From positions 6,288,578 through 6,352,577 of the forward strand of contig JABAKD010000024.1 in the NCBI GenBank assembly GCA_012845835.1: a DNA stretch of 64,000 bases. The letters are read 5' to 3'. This document shows, piece by piece, positions 21,708 through 46,382 of this stretch. Positions within the stretch are counted from its first letter, which is position 1. Each line of letters begins with the position of its first letter. The position numbers were made by a program, and so were the translations under genes. Under the pieces are notes generated by a model. That model searched no databases and had not been told where the DNA came from. It saw nothing but the letters and a program-made list of their open reading frames with translations. Source of the DNA: Undaria pinnatifida. Lineage: Eukaryota; Sar; Phaeophyceae; Laminariales; Alariaceae.

Positions 21708-22540
21708 CGAAAAAGAAAAAGAAAAGAACACGAATATTTAACAATCTTGTGGGTAGTGTACTGCGCAGTTGAGGAACGCTGTCGGTCACAAACATTTTGG
21801 CCCAAAAGCGCTACCCCCGTCGTAGCACCCCTCAGCACTATCTACTCAAGCAATGCTGAAACACTGACAGTATCGCAGTACCTACTGCCCCCTGCCCCCG
21901 GTACGGTATGCATATTTCTACCTGCTATTAGTTTTTCTATTATACTCTGCGGAAGCGTCGTTCGATGTGTGTACGGTGTTAATCAAGTTTTTGCCCTCTT
22001 CAAGTCTGACAATGGGCAAAAAAAGCTGTGAAGGTACATTGCTGACGACGTGGGATGGGGGTCGACATTTTTTCAGGTGTGGATATGAGGCCCCTGTCAA
22101 GCTACGGTATCGATCTGTCTACAAGAAAGTGTACGTTAAAAAAGTTAGCCTAGTCTAAAACAGAAGACTGCATGCAACCTATATAATCGGCGGCCTTCTA
22201 TAGGACCTTGTAAGAAATCTACTGTACTCCCTTCTTGCTCAGCCAGAAAAATATGCCAGCCTAGAGCTGTATTTCCGGATTCTTGTGAGAGGGTCGATAC
22301 CACCGTACCTGGTACGTGCTATACACGACCTGATTTCCGTGTCTATGAAGACTTATGTTGTGCCTGCTGCTTGGTAACAAAGAGGAGTCCAGTGCAGTTC
22401 GGACTACATCATTATCAGTACGGACTGCTGGCCAAGACAGCAGCAGTGCAAAGACATCGTTGCTGTTGAGAAGTGCTAGGATAACGATTGGTCGAAAAGG
22501 CACGCGAGTACAAGGGGTGTCGTTCCAGATGTTGAATATA
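21708..22540. other. stretch with no supported gene
   Basis: A possible decayed family A end (gctacccccgtcgtagcac) lies near 21808. The motif GTACCTGGTACG is at 22305. Otherwise nothing is recognised. Confidence 0.35.
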
Positions 22541-22549
22541 CTGGTCGCC

Positions 22550-22606
22550 CCGGTGGCGTATCAGGTTATCCTCGAGCCTGGTATAGGTCAGTTTCGTGAG
22601 TTCGAG
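22550..22606 (+). repeat. tRNA-like A/B-box segment, possible SINE head
   Basis: An A-box-like TGGCGTATCAGG is followed about 30 bases later by a B-box-like GAGTTCGAGCCCC, the order and spacing of an internal Pol III promoter. No acceptor stem can be formed from the flanks, so this is not called a functional tRNA. Confidence 0.25.
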
Positions 22607-24169
22607 CCCCGCCGAGTGCATATTCGTATAAATTCGTTGGGACTTTTTCTTGTGCACAAATTGACTTGAGGAAAGCGCGAGAGCGTGAGTTAGCAACACT
22701 CGATGAAAAATCGACGAGCAGTGGGATTGCTGAACCCTATGCGCGATGAAGATTGAAGGCAAGGACCGGGGGGGAGAGGGGACGACACCTGTGACCACGG
22801 CTTGTCCAGAAGCTGGAAAGTAGAAGTGCAACGAAAAAAAATAAAAAATACATCAACGCGTGCCAATCATATGTTTGCCCAACGAATTGACGCTTGGACC
22901 TTCTAAATAGACAAGTCATTGGAACTCGTATCATAGCCTCAAAGGCACATAGAAGCCTGCCTACTGTACTCATATGATAGCTCAGTGTTAGTAACCTAGC
23001 TTAGAGTCTAGCCCTTGAGTTGCGCCAGGTTGTGCCGAAGAAGCAGCGGTACACCCAACAGAGGCTGTGTAAACCAACAGAGTGCCAGGAGCCGGGTACC
23101 TGGTCGATTGTACCCTCCTTCTCTCCTTACATGGCGCGTGCTCTTCCGAACCAATTGACCCGTGCAACCATAGAAGGCGTTTGCTCCAGCAAGAATCTTA
23201 CGAACGATCTAAAAATAATCGTACACACCGGCAATTTTTCAAAGTCTGAAACATTAGCCCGATCGCGCTTGTACTCATCCCATTGGCCGGGCCCTCCGGA
23301 TGGATTGGTATTGGCTACGTGTGACAGTACTGCAGTTAGATATACGTAACGGCATCAAGCAGCAGCAGAAACACAAGCGGTAGTTGGACCGCATTTTTAA
23401 CGAGAACAGAGTGCCGCACAGCCGCGTAGAAGTGTGCGTATACTCCTGGTTACTCACGGATTCGTGGTGCTGTTGTTGTTACTGTGGCCTACTTGGTACG
23501 TTGTACAATCAGCCAGTATCTGTTTACAACAACATAGCACCCTCCTTTTCTACCTAAATGATGGCGTACATCCAAACGAATTGACCCGTAGATCGAATCT
23601 TACGAACGGTCCAGACAGAACGTTCTGCAGGAGTGCTTGTCGCGAGCTCGTTCCCGGACCAACAACAGTACGAACGAATATCTCCCCTAGCAGCGAGCAT
23701 CTCCGCAAGAGTCGCCCACACTAGGTCAATTAGAGGTCGCCGCGCTCGGCGGCCGCATGTGTCCGCGAGACTGCGCGCGTGGGAGCAGATCCAGCGAAGG
23801 CCACGGAACTCGACCCTCGGAGAGCGCTCGATGATTCGGGTTTCCCCCACGCGGTCGAGGTTCAACGGAACTCGCTTTAAGGGACACATGAAATTATAAT
23901 TTTTTCCGATGTCCGATCGGCTATTGGCTGTCACGAAGGATCGTATTTACGTGTATATCCCCAAGGCCGTACGTAGTTATTACTATTTTTGAGTATTTTG
24001 CCAAATTCTTACTTATCGTTGTCTTCTTCTTGAGCGGGCTCGGTTGGTACATCCCTGGCCTCTCAAGATCTCCCGCTTGAACATCGCCTCCTTCTAATAC
24101 TTGCGGAACGGTCCAGCTTTCTTTTTTTCTCTTTCATCTCTTTTTTTTTAGTTGCGTGAAGCATCATCA
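22607..24169. other. stretch with no supported gene; internal diverged duplication
   Basis: 'aattgacccgt...aatcttacgaacg' occurs at 23150-23205 and again at 23577-23605. A G/C-rich island at 23640-23850 is open on the minus strand (LIDLVWATLAEML...) but has no recognisable domain. Confidence 0.35.
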
Positions 24170-24890
24170 TACCTGATCCCAGCTGAGCTGAGCTTGGCTC
24201 ATCAGCTGAGCTGAGCTCAGCAGCACACCGCAGAGCTAGCTGAGCATCGCCGCTGAGCCGTGCGGTGCCGTGCCGTGCGGGACTGTGCGGTGCTGTACTG
24301 TACCGTGCTACGTGCTTCGTGGTACTCTTTCGTACATGCCAGATATCATTCCAAGTATCATACCAGGTACCGGTACCACTACACCAGGTTTGTACGCACT
24401 ACATTGTTGAATCACAAAAAATGCACTCCCAGCTCAGTTCAGCCCAACTATAGCTCAGCAGCGCAGCGCAGCACCGAGCGGTGCCATGCCTTGCCATGCG
24501 GTGCTATGCCATGCTGCGCTGCGCTGTGCTTTCTAACATCCAGCATACGGTGTCATGCGAAGTACTTGGCAGTACCATGTACCGGCATGCGCGCGAGTGT
24601 ACTAATATCTACGTTTTCTTCATCTGTTGTCCTCTTTCCGTCATATTCATGTCCCCCCCCCCCCGCAAATCACACCCGTACTGCCGATCAGAACGTGGCA
24701 TCGCCAACGAGCACACGGCACAGCGCGCTGGGCAATCCGCTCCACACAAGTAGCTCTTGGCATTATCAAATCGCTATCAATGGTTGCGCCAAATCTGCCC
24801 CCTTCACATTTACTTGTATTGTTCCTTGCGCGGGCGTAGCGAGCGGGCGCAGCGCCCGCGGAGCGGGGCCCTCTCAAACAATAAAGACAT
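24170..24890 (+). repeat. dispersed repeat H, copy 1
   Basis: Includes gctgagctgagct runs, 'cactcccagctcagttcagc', a ccatgc/gcggtgc-rich section, 'gatcagaacgtggcatcgcc' and 'agctcttggcattatcaa'. It ends in a G/C palindrome, GCGGGCGCAGCGCCCGC (24841-24857). A second copy lies inverted at 30690-31200. Confidence 0.6.
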
Positions 24891-24920
24891 GACAGCAGTC
24901 GGGACGTGAAGGATACGCAA

Positions 24921-25602
24921 TTACACGAGGCATACTCTGTACCTGGCCTGGTATAGACCAAACCTACTGGTGGGAAAACAACAACATATGGCAGGTTCCG
25001 GGGGAAAACCAGGGCAGTCTTCGGAGAAGATAGGAAACATGGCCCTGGAATCCTGGATGTCGGTCTTGACACTCGGACTTCCCTCAATCGAGGGAAAGGA
25101 AGAGTCCGATGCCGATCCCCCGGTCGCGCACCAGCTCGGACGGCTGTGCTGCGGCTAGGTGCTCTCAACGAGACAAGGCAGACAGACAAAGCACCGGTTG
25201 GTACACACGCCGCGGCTCGACATCATCGGCGTCAATGGATTCCGAATTCCAAGATGATCATTTCGAAAAGAAAGAAAACACACCGCACAAACAGCAGTAG
25301 ATCATCGTGTAGTTAGTTTTTACCTGGTCCAACATCCGCAGCATTTCTTCTTCGTCCATGACCACTTCCTCTTCCTCTTCCTCTTCTTCTTCCTCCTCCT
25401 CTTGCTCTTTCTGCTCCTGCTCCTCTTCCTTCACTGCTTTGAAGTCGTGCTGGCCACCACAGACGCGGCGTGCAGTACCTTTCTCATGCCGTTGCTGGAC
25501 GTCTTTCTTGGGTCCACCATCTTCCGCCACTGGTGCAAGCGGTGTCGATCCTTGCGGAAGACCTTCTTGTCTTGCATGCGTCGCCACACCACCGTCTGCC
25601 AT
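24921..25602 (-). CDS. hypothetical Glu-rich protein, two-exon model
   Basis: No family is recognised. The ATG at 25602 has a good context (G at -3 and G at +4). It opens 93 residues that begin MADGGVATHARQEG, pass through KEEEQEQKEQ into a run of about a dozen Glu, and end MDEEEMLRMLDQ at a donor CAG|GTAAAA (25324). A second exon from an acceptor CACCTAG|CCG at 25154 stays in phase 0 and reads SRPSWCATGGSASDSSFPSI, continues through KTDIQDSRAMFPIFSEDC, and stops at 24921. Total is about 170 residues with a 169-base intron. Other acceptors nearby (for example CAG|CCG at 25143) would give a shorter C-terminus. The Glu tract is encoded by a CTT/CTC-rich microsatellite-like stretch, which weakens the case. 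Confidence 0.35.
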
Positions 25603-26600
25603 AGCGGTATCCTTCGGGAGAGGGTTCGTCGCGGGCCCTGGCAACTTCGCGAGACCTATCATAAGCTCTCTGCTCTCTGCTCTCTGCTCTGAGCACACCC
25701 CTAGTACACACCCCCGGGCGTGATATCCTTTTTTCGGGGAGTTCAAATGGTTGGAAGGCATATTTAAACCGGGCATGTTGTCGTCTACGTATCTAGTGGG
25801 AGGGTAGTGTGTGGGCAGTGTGTCCTGCTAGTAGCAGTGGGTCAGCGGTAGCAACCATGAGCTCTGGGAAAGGTCCAGGAAGGTGAGAAGATAGGAAGCA
25901 GCCAGTCCTTGTCTCCTATGCACCCTCTCCGCCGTCTGTTTGGGTGCCATCTATCGCAGCTGAAGAAGAAGCTGCCTCTTGGCTGGCGCAACAGGGCATC
26001 TCTATAATAGGAGACTCACCGACAGAAACAGTAGCAGAAGCAGCAACAGCAACAGCAACAGAAGCAGCAGAAGTGCAGCAGTAGTACCACCGTAGTACCT
26101 CGATACTCGCACTGGCTGAAGGGTCTATGATTGTATCGCAGAGTATTCACTGCTATGTGTACCAGGCAGACTTTTACGATACATATCAGGTTCAAACCAG
26201 CCGACACATGACGAGTCGACAGTCGGTCGAGTACAGCCTGCTCCGTGCGGCGTGGGCGTGCGGCCAACCTCTCGACCAAGCACTGCAGCCTTTAAAAGCA
26301 ATTGCAGGTGACTGTTACACTGCCGACGCAACGCTGCTACTGTCAATTCTTAGCGTTCTGTTTCGTAGGAGGAGTCCTGCACTGTACTAGTCAGCGTCCT
26401 CCCTGGTGCTGTCGTTGCACTGGCGGCGGGGCGGCGGTTCCTGCGGACTACAGACCTAGTCTATACGGCGAGCGCAACCGCACACCAATGCAGCAGTATA
26501 ACGGTCCTGCCAGAAGAAATAGCTCCACAAGCAACCCAGCCTGACGTTTCCCTGGAAATAAGCAACTCGAGCATGCTTGTACAACGTTAGTGTGGGTTGC
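25603..26600. other. stretch with microsatellites, no supported gene
   Basis: A CTCTG repeat lies at 25668-25690 and a CAG/CAA-rich stretch at 26025-26075. Nothing else is recognised. Confidence 0.35.
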
Positions 26601-26609
26601 ATTTTTTCT

Positions 26610-26895
26610 CAGGTAAGAGATTTACGTAGCTTGGGCCAGCATCCCGTTTTCTTATCATGAAAACGGTATATCCTGGTTTCTTCATACCGGTATGGAAAAG
26701 GTACCTCGGGTATAACATCGGCCGTCGACGCATACTCAACCATCTGATGCCTGGTTTGTCCTTTTTCTCGAGTATGATATCTACGTACATAGCCTGCGCC
26801 ATTATCCCGTTTTATCATGAAAAAGGTATATCCAGGTTTCTTGATACCGGTATCAAAAAATTATCTGGTATGATAACATCAGCCGTTGACGCATA
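26610..26895 (+). repeat. tandem duplication, ~160-base period
   Basis: The segment 'atcccgttttcttatcatgaaaacggtatatcctggtttcttcataccgg...gccgtcgacgcata' is repeated about 160 bases downstream with point changes. Confidence 0.65.
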
Positions 26896-27344
26896 GTCAG
26901 CTACTTGGTACTGTACCTGGTGGCTGGCCGAAGAAATAGGGATGGCGTAAGAAGGCCGGGTTTTCATGTCGGGAACTCGGGTGTTCACACTACTACTAAT
27001 AATATTAAAATGCGTCTGTGTAAAACCTCGGGACTTTCTTACTTTCTGTATAACTGCTCCGTGTCTTGTTTTTTTCTCTATTTTGTTTCCCAGCCTGTCT
27101 TTTTTGGTGTTCAGTTCTCAAATCTCTCCCTTCCTCTGCCCACAAGACGCTGCGGGTGTTCCACTATTTCGTTCGTTTTTTTTTCAACACATTGCGACCT
27201 CGCCCCCCCCCTATCCTTCCTGTCCCCCACACCCCCAACCCCGTCTTCGCCGCGTCATGTGGCGGGTTCCATCAACCATTGCGACATTCCTTTTTCGTGT
27301 TTTCAACGGCATCTCGTCCCCCCCCTCCACCTTTCCTCCTGCTG

Positions 27345-27860
27345 GGGTTGGCGTCAGTTGGCAACGACTCTGTAAAGGACGCGTCTCGCTACGTGTGCTA
27401 GACAAGACTCACCTTTGGGGTGTTATTGCCTTTGTTCTTCTCTTTTTGATGTTTTGGCGGTACTCGAAATGCGCAGTGTCGATCGAGTTGGATTATATCT
27501 CCGCGCAAGGGGGATGATGTCACGTAGTGTGAATATGGTAATGCACCCACGAGGCAGGTACATAAATATCCCCGTTGCTGTCTCTTCAAGTGGCCACGCC
27601 AGAGAAACAACAAATTTATTCGAAGCTTTCATCCATATGCAAGAAGGTACGCACAAGGTGCGGAAGGCCTCATTAGTGGTTCTTAGGACGATGCAGCTCA
27701 CCCTTCTTGCGACCTGCCGAACACCTCACGACGCTTCGGGCTTGGTGCACGCGATGTTTGCCTGGTCGGCAAAATCCCGACATGCTCCGTCTCGGCATTG
27801 GAGCCATGCGAGTGTATAGGGTCTTGAGACTACGGCTATGCATGAAATGAGTCCCCCCCC
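27345..27860 (+). repeat. dispersed repeat family C, copy 2
   Basis: Contains 'ggggttggcgtcagttggc', 'gcacccacgaggcag', 'cttgcgacctgccgaac' and 'gagactacggctatgcatg' in the same order as the copy at 3180-3790. Confidence 0.6.
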
Positions 27861-27995
27861 CCCCTTCCCCGGCCTCCTCTTCCTCAGGTTGCCACCCCTT
27901 CATCTTCGCCGTGTCATGTGGCGTATTTAATCAACAACCCCCGACCCCTCTTTTCCTTCCCCCCGCGTTCCTCAAATCCATTTTCGCCGCGTTTT

Positions 27996-40589
<12,594 letters not shown>

Positions 40590-40596
40590 AGATTGA

Positions 40597-40706
40597 TTCG
40601 GCACTTAACCCCGTTTAGAGTCTCAAAATCACACCTATACTAGTTCCAAGTAAGTTGTCCCCACAAACGGGTTTCCAGGTGTAAATGCGTTAACCCCTCT
40701 ACTGTT
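40597..40706 (-). repeat. partial family K copy immediately 3' of RPC4
   Basis: 'cacctatactagttccaag' and 'gggtttccaggtg' match the family K core. The copy starts about 8 bases after the RPC4 stop codon, so it likely forms the 3' UTR. Confidence 0.55.
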
Positions 40707-40846
40707 TGACCGCGCCCTCGTGTTTTGGGCCATAACACTTGCACTCAGTATAGGGGACGTTTTTCAGTAGGAAAATGGGCTAGCCTTGTAGACCTGAAAA
40801 AGACATACCACGCTAACTCCCAAGTTTGTTTTGGGAGAGGTTTGAA

Positions 40847-40931
40847 GCAGGCCTTCGTGTCGCGGGTATCGGCGTTGGCGGTGGCGGGGCGGGGGCGAGA
40901 GGCGGTACTGGTTAAGGTGGAGGCGGCCTAA
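40847..40931 (+). pseudogene. degenerate copy of the RPC4 last-exon end
   Basis: After 'gaagcag' the frame AFVSRVSALAVAG...VLVKVEAA ends in TAA. It parallels GLPVAEFEVDGGGAGPVKMEED* of the true last exon, and 'aaggactgactc' parallels 'gaagattgattc' after the stop. The upstream CAG could serve as an alternative terminal-exon acceptor, but the diagnostic CTPDFE segment is absent. Confidence 0.5.
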
Positions 40932-41109
40932 GGACTGACTCTTTTTGTCCAAGCCAACAGAAGTTGGAAATCGCGAAAACCCTAATGGTTGATGCTTTGT
41001 CGGACTCGAGACATGACTCGAGACAGGCGTATTTTCTTATTTGTGCTGGTGGTGGTTGTGTTATTACATTAACGCTTCATCGGAATTAACAAGTCCGCGG
41101 TGTCAGGAC

Positions 41110-41316
41110 ATGCTGTCACTCTGGAATGAAAGACTAATGCAGGAGGAACAAACGGAAACAAATCAAAGCGACGCAGATGCCATGGCTGAAGCAAGAGGGG
41201 GACACCAGCCAAAGAAAATGAGCGCCATCAGAAAGCAGCGCACTTTTTATCGCCCACGTGAATCGATTTTCGACCGCAGTGGAAGAATGAGGAGCATGGC
41301 AGAACTAAGGCAGTAG
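41110..41316 (+). CDS. short hypothetical ORF, possibly a 3' exon
   Basis: A 68-residue frame, MLSLWNERLMQEEQTETNQS... ending DRSGRMRSMAELRQ*, preceded by a plausible acceptor 'gcggtgtcag|GACATG'. The residue mix looks protein-like, being mixed charged and hydrophobic without low complexity. No domain is recognised, no upstream exon was found, and it lies close to mobile elements, so it could be a fragment of one. Confidence 0.25.
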   Translation: MLSLWNERLMQEEQTETNQSDADAMAEARGGHQPKKMSAIRKQRTFYRPRESIFDRSGRMRSMAELRQ

Positions 41317-41511
41317 TCAAGCTCGTAAAAAAATCGCCTTTAGCGGGCGGATGATGATACATGGCATTCTTGTTTCGTTCTGCTGCACAGGTTTTATTGA
41401 AGGTCGACAAACGCGTATCATACGAGTAATGGAGTACAGATATACAGTTCCAACTCCTCCGCGTTTGTTATACAGCTTACCAGATACCGGATCGTTTATG
41501 ACTGCACTGTT

Positions 41512-41598
41512 CGACACACGACGCGTATGAAAATACGTGGAAGTGTGGTGAGCAAAAGCTTTTTTTTTTCCACATCCGCCGGAGGATAAAAAAAAAAA
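41512..41598 (+). mobile_element. short poly(A)-tailed hairpin retroposon family S, copy 2
   Basis: CGACACACGACGCGTATGA, a CGCGTATGAAAATACGTG hairpin with a GAAA loop, and CATCCGCCGGAGGAT followed by 11 A. About 90 percent identical by eye to the copies at 21621 and 63271. Confidence 0.65.
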
Positions 41599-41599
41599 G

Positions 41600-42015
41600 A
41601 CTGCACGACTGTTCAGAAGACCATTAGTCTACTTTATCACGGTATCTTATTGCCAGGTATGCAACAGAGTGGATTAACACTCCTGCAGCACTATTGTACC
41701 AGGTGTCGCTTTTCTGGGAAGGAATATGCGGAAGAGCGTGATCCTTGACTTAGCAACCTGGTGGGATATATCGAGGGGTTTGCGCTCTGATGAAAGGGTA
41801 TCCTGAAACGAAACATGGGTTGAATTTGTGTCATACCGACGTCAGATGGGCGTCGAGTCAACTGTCTGGCATACGATGGCTTTATGGGCAGGACTTTCGA
41901 TGGAATATCTGATGGTCTATCAATAGTGGGGTAGATTCGCTGTTTCTACGGTCTGAAGTGACATTCCGGGTTACCCCCACCTGGGACCTTACACGCCTTG
42001 GTTTCGAGTGGAAAG
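41600..42015. other. stretch without recognised features
   Basis: No gene or repeat family is supported. Confidence 0.35.
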
Positions 42016-42019
42016 AAAA

Positions 42020-42538
42020 CTCGTGCTACGACAGAGGTAGCACCGTTAATCTGAAAATGTTTCTGAATGACGGAGCTCCTCAAATCAAAATCGGCGAAAG
42101 TAGGTCATTATTTTTTTACGGATTATCGTTGTACACCTAGGCCATGGGATGGTCCATCCGGTATCAGTTGTATTACATTTCCAAATCAATTTCGTGCAGT
42201 TGTCTTAAGCTCCAAAGGTGAGGGACCCAGGCTACGGTAGGGGGGTCCCCTTTTGGGCCTTTCATTTCAGTGGCTAGGGGTCACTCGCGCGAGTAACCCC
42301 TTTGTTTCTATGCAATCTTACGTTTTCTTTATGTTTTACATTGACAAAATCAATCCGCAATGCAAAGGTGATCTAAGCTGCGGCAAACCAAGTTCCTAAA
42401 CCATCTTCATCCGTAGGGTACAGAGCTACTCGTGCGAGTGGCTCAAACACACCAGTGAAAATGGGGGTACCCCCCCTACCGTAGCCTTGGTCGAGGCACC
42501 CCGGAAAAAAAAGTGGTGCATGTCTATCGTAGAACGCG
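42020..42538 (+). mobile_element. MITE-like family A, copy 8, split by a nested element
   Basis: Left end 'cgtgctacgacagaggtag' and core 'acggagctcctcaaatc'. The right end, 'aagtggtgcatgtctatcg', is reached only after a 257-base insertion at 42230-42486. Without that insertion the element is about 262 bases, the family norm. Confidence 0.75.
42230..42486 (+). mobile_element. MITE-like element N, nested inside family A
   Basis: 257 bases with inverted ends GGCTACGGTAGGGGGGT and its complement. Inside, a second inverted pair 'gtcactcgcgcgagtaac' and 'ctactcgtgcgagtggc' is placed symmetrically. No ORF. The host junctions do not show a clear target-site duplication by eye. Confidence 0.75.
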
Positions 42539-42549
42539 TCAGAAATAAC

Positions 42550-44770
42550 CCCACTGATGCGTTCATCTAGTGTATGACCGAGCCGGGGTCGCTCTCCGTG
42601 CCATGGTAGAAAATGGCAGTAGGAGTACGGGGCATGGGCTATGTATTTGTGGTGCGTAGGAAGAGTTGGTAGGTATGATGCATGATTAGTCTAATCCTGC
42701 TGAAGCCTGAATCGCCCTGTGGCGATCAACGATGAGTTGAGGGGCTATGATGGTCGACTTTTTCCTTTGAATTTGTATGCTGATCCTTTTGCGGGAGAAT
42801 TTCTATCCTGAGTTTGGTGCACATCTCCGCTAACGACTGACGACAGTAAGGGATTCTTCAACGGCCAGGAAATTCAGAGTATAACCGCGACGAGGACGAC
42901 GCGCGATGCCATGAATAAACGTGACTTACAATGTGCCATACTGCTTTCTCCGTTGAGGATTGCGTGGATTCTAATATTGTGACGCAGGAAATCATACTTT
43001 CTCCGTATAGGACGAAGATAAAGCCACAGGACCAGGTCTGCAGGTCGTTGGGAGGTTTGGAGTAGCTGTAGGGATGTCAGAATTTAGGAAGAACATGTTG
43101 GCTTTTGACGATTTGTGGCCCCACTTCAGAGTAGAGGAGTAATGTCTCAGCTGATTTAAGACCTTCTGCCCCCCGATGACTACTAAGACGCTTCTCTGGT
43201 GTCTCGCAGTTGAGTCACAGGGAAATTGGAGGGACATGGACTGAAAACAGGTCTGGGTTTTAGGGATGATCAGTGTTGAAGATTTGTTGATAAGATACTT
43301 CAGAAGGCAGACTTTATATTACTGCTTGTGAGCTTTGGAGACGTTTTTTCTGCCTTTCTTTGTCTCGCACCAGGTATAACGTTTTTTTTTTTCGAGAACA
43401 TGTTTGGAGTTTGGATGCGTTTAGGTGTGCAGCCAGCCGGGAGGTACCGAATACGACGGTGTACATCACCCTATACGTTGTATACCACACCCCCTGCTCT
43501 CCATCACAGGGGTACGTTTCATATAACACCCCCTGCGGTGTCATGCCTCATACTCACTATGACACCCCACTAATACCAGCTGGGGGACACTTGGGTGACA
43601 CCGTAATGTGAGCAGAGACGTGAGAAAGCACGCAGTATCTACCTGCAGGTGTGCAAGCGTACCACGATATGTAGAGACCAGCAACATGGAGGTGGAGGAC
43701 GTGCAATGTCCTTGCAAACTCGTGGCCAATCGCAGTGGGCTACACTCTTCGGCGGCGCCGGCGGCTGCTGCTACCACGACTGCTAGTTTCAACTAACCAC
43801 GACGTTGGTGACCAGTGTATGATTCCCAACAACTATTCGCATAATTTACTCAACTTGAACGTTGACCATGTGTGTTGAGTGTCATCACTAACGCTTTTGG
43901 AATTTGATTAGTTTCGACTCGAAAACAGATACTTGGTCGAGCGGTCAGTATGCTGTTTTGATCAATATATCTTTGACTTGAGGTTGGTCAACAACCTACC
44001 AGTATGTACTGGACTACACCAATGTAATGGGCGCGACGGTCTCGAATACGGGGCCTTTAGGCTAAGAGCAAGTGATGTGAACTTTTTGAGCCTTTTCCCC
44101 GGATTTCTCGCCGAGTTCAGCGAGCACGATCGCGAGACTTCGCAGATGACGGTACGCGCCGTGTGTAGAGCCACCGCCGCGATCGCGTGGCAGTTGGGAT
44201 TCTGGGACGGAAGTTTTTAACCGCGGTAATACCTGTGCGCACAAAACACGGCGGGTAATCCATTGTGCATTAGAAACGATAACCGTCAGAGGGATAGCCA
44301 AAACAGAAACTAAACCACAAAGGGCTAGAATTGACTCGTTTTACCTTGAATAAATGATACTCAATGTTGTCATGCGGTATCAATTTCGAAGCAGGGGAGA
44401 TGTTGTGGATTGTTCTTGGACATGATGCAGCAACGACGATGGTTGACGATGAAGGGAGTACAACTGTAGATTGGCTCTTTTTTGGTGGGAAATTTATAGC
44501 GGGATATCCCGGGTTTGGCCGCACTTTCCATGGTGATGGATTTCTCGACCCCGCGCTCTACCTCACTACGTTTTTGGTGTCTACGTGGATGCATGCCCGA
44601 CGAGGGCGCATATCTTGTATATGTCAAACCACTTGGGAATCGACAGAGAACCCCTATCCGCACGACTGGAAAGCCCGCTAGGTTCCGAAGACGTGAAAAA
44701 AAGGGCATGAATGATTTGCGATCGGCCAACGAACTTAATCTATAGTCTACATTTAATAAAAATGTAAAAT
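42550..44770. other. stretch with no supported gene
   Basis: Two protein-like frames occur: 43933-44220 (FRLRASDVNFLSLFPGFLAE) and 44364-44681 (MLSCGINFEAGEMLWIVLGH). Neither shows a known motif or clear splice borders. A cluster of near-repeats around 'acaccccctgc' lies at 43480-43570. Confidence 0.35.
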
Positions 44771-44779
44771 ACGCTTCAT

Positions 44780-45030
44780 TCAGCTGTGAGATCGACCAAA
44801 ACAAAACTTGATCAAAACTCAGCTTCGGGAGCTGCATGTGATACTTCCATCGCGCGTGTTACGGGGTGTGTATACCCTCGTCAAGGATAGAGGTAGGTGT
44901 CACCCCTGCTAATAATGCCAGCGGCAACAGGACTAAGACGTTCAGCTTTGTTCTTGCACGGAAACTGTATAACCTGCATTGAGGGGGACGAAACCAGACA
45001 TCTGTGGAATTCAGTATATGCATAGTCTAC
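44780..45030 (+). repeat. dispersed repeat J, copy 2
   Basis: Carries 'cagctgtgagatcga', 'atcgcgcgtgttacggg', 'aaggatagaggt' and 'cacggaaactgtata' in the family order. Confidence 0.5.
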
Positions 45031-45830
45031 AACAAATAATTGTTATAGTGTGAGATTACTTTTGGAGTGGGCTACTTGGGTCTACCGGGTTTTGTACGCA
45101 AGTTCCTGTATATGTGGCAGGCCAGCAGAGGTCCAGCCCAGGCCTGATGCTGGGTTGTTAGTAGTGCTGCGGTGGACGTCGATCGCTACTGTTCCGAAGT
45201 GATTACATTTCTGCTCTTGATATAAATATTAATGCGAAAGCACACTCACACACCTGTATTGATAGAAGGAGGGCCGACGAGTGATATCTGGTGTTCTGCA
45301 TCAGGCGCCGGGCGGTGCACACTTGATCTTAAGGCTCTTCGAACGCCCATCTCACACACTGCAAGGGATTACACAAACTAAAGCTTGGATCCAAAACGCC
45401 AGACCCCTGCACTCCCTACAGATGGAAGCTCTTGCGCTAAAACATGATGATCAAAGGTGCGCGTTGCCGTATTGCCGATTGTTTTCGCTGTTTCCAGATG
45501 GCCTCCATATATATTTCTGGGTGGAGCACCCCGCAGGCCACAAATTAGCTCACCTGTAAAAAGGTGTTGAGAAAGGCGGAATCTATATCGTAAAAAGCAC
45601 GGGACGACTTCCTCCATGATTTAAGAAAGCTGTTACGAATGTTGATCGGGACTACGTACAACAGGTAACAAATTCCCGGATGGGTCGATTCCTCCGAAGC
45701 GTCGACGTGTTAATACGGGCATCACTAAAGACGTGAGCCGTACATGGCCATCCGTTTTCTCGGGACACTCACGCTACTTCGTGGGGCCAGCCACTGAGTG
45801 CTTGATATATTGAAAAAAATGAAATTTATA
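45031..45830. other. stretch with no supported gene
   Basis: The open frame at 45281-45559 starts at a non-ATG codon and shows no motif. Nothing else is recognised. Confidence 0.3.
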
Positions 45831-45834
45831 AATG

Positions 45835-46310
45835 GTCAGCCGATTCCGATCCACCAACGATCGCAGAAAGGATTCGTTGGATCGCTGGATCTCGATTAGC
45901 CAGCGATCGTTAACGTAGATCGTTGGATGTTGACCGGCAACAAATGAGTCGTCGGATCGTTGGGCAATTATCAGCCAATTATCGTAGAGCAGGAACATTG
46001 GATTCTGATCCGCTAATGATCGTAAAAAGGGACAGTTTGATCGTTGAATTATTGTTGTCCGAGTATCGCACAAAGGGGTATTCGGATCGTGGACATCGAT
46101 TGGCAACCGACTGCAGAAAGGGTAGCGTTAATTTCCGATCGTTGAACGAACTTATGAATAGGTCGTTGGATTTACCTACCATTCCAATCCGCCAACGATC
46201 GCAAAAACGATTGTTGGATCGCTAGATTCCGAATAGTCAACGGTAGTCCACAGGTATTATTATAGTTGGATTCCGATCGGCCAACGATCGTGAAGGAAGA
46301 GATCGGGTAA
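45835..46310. repeat. degenerate palindromic tandem array (gatcgttggat...ccaacgatcg)
   Basis: Around ten units of about 35-60 bases each pair a 'gatcgttggat' with a 'ccaacgatcg' in inverted orientation. Each can fold back on itself. Confidence 0.6.
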
Positions 46311-46382
46311 TTTGGCATACTATCGCTAAATAACCATTGTTTGATTGTAGCGTGCAACGATAGAAGTGTACGAATATTCACG

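Noticed and set aside
23554-23934. Minus-strand G/C-rich open frame with LIDLVWATLAEML.
   Set aside because: No start, splice structure or domain can be supported.
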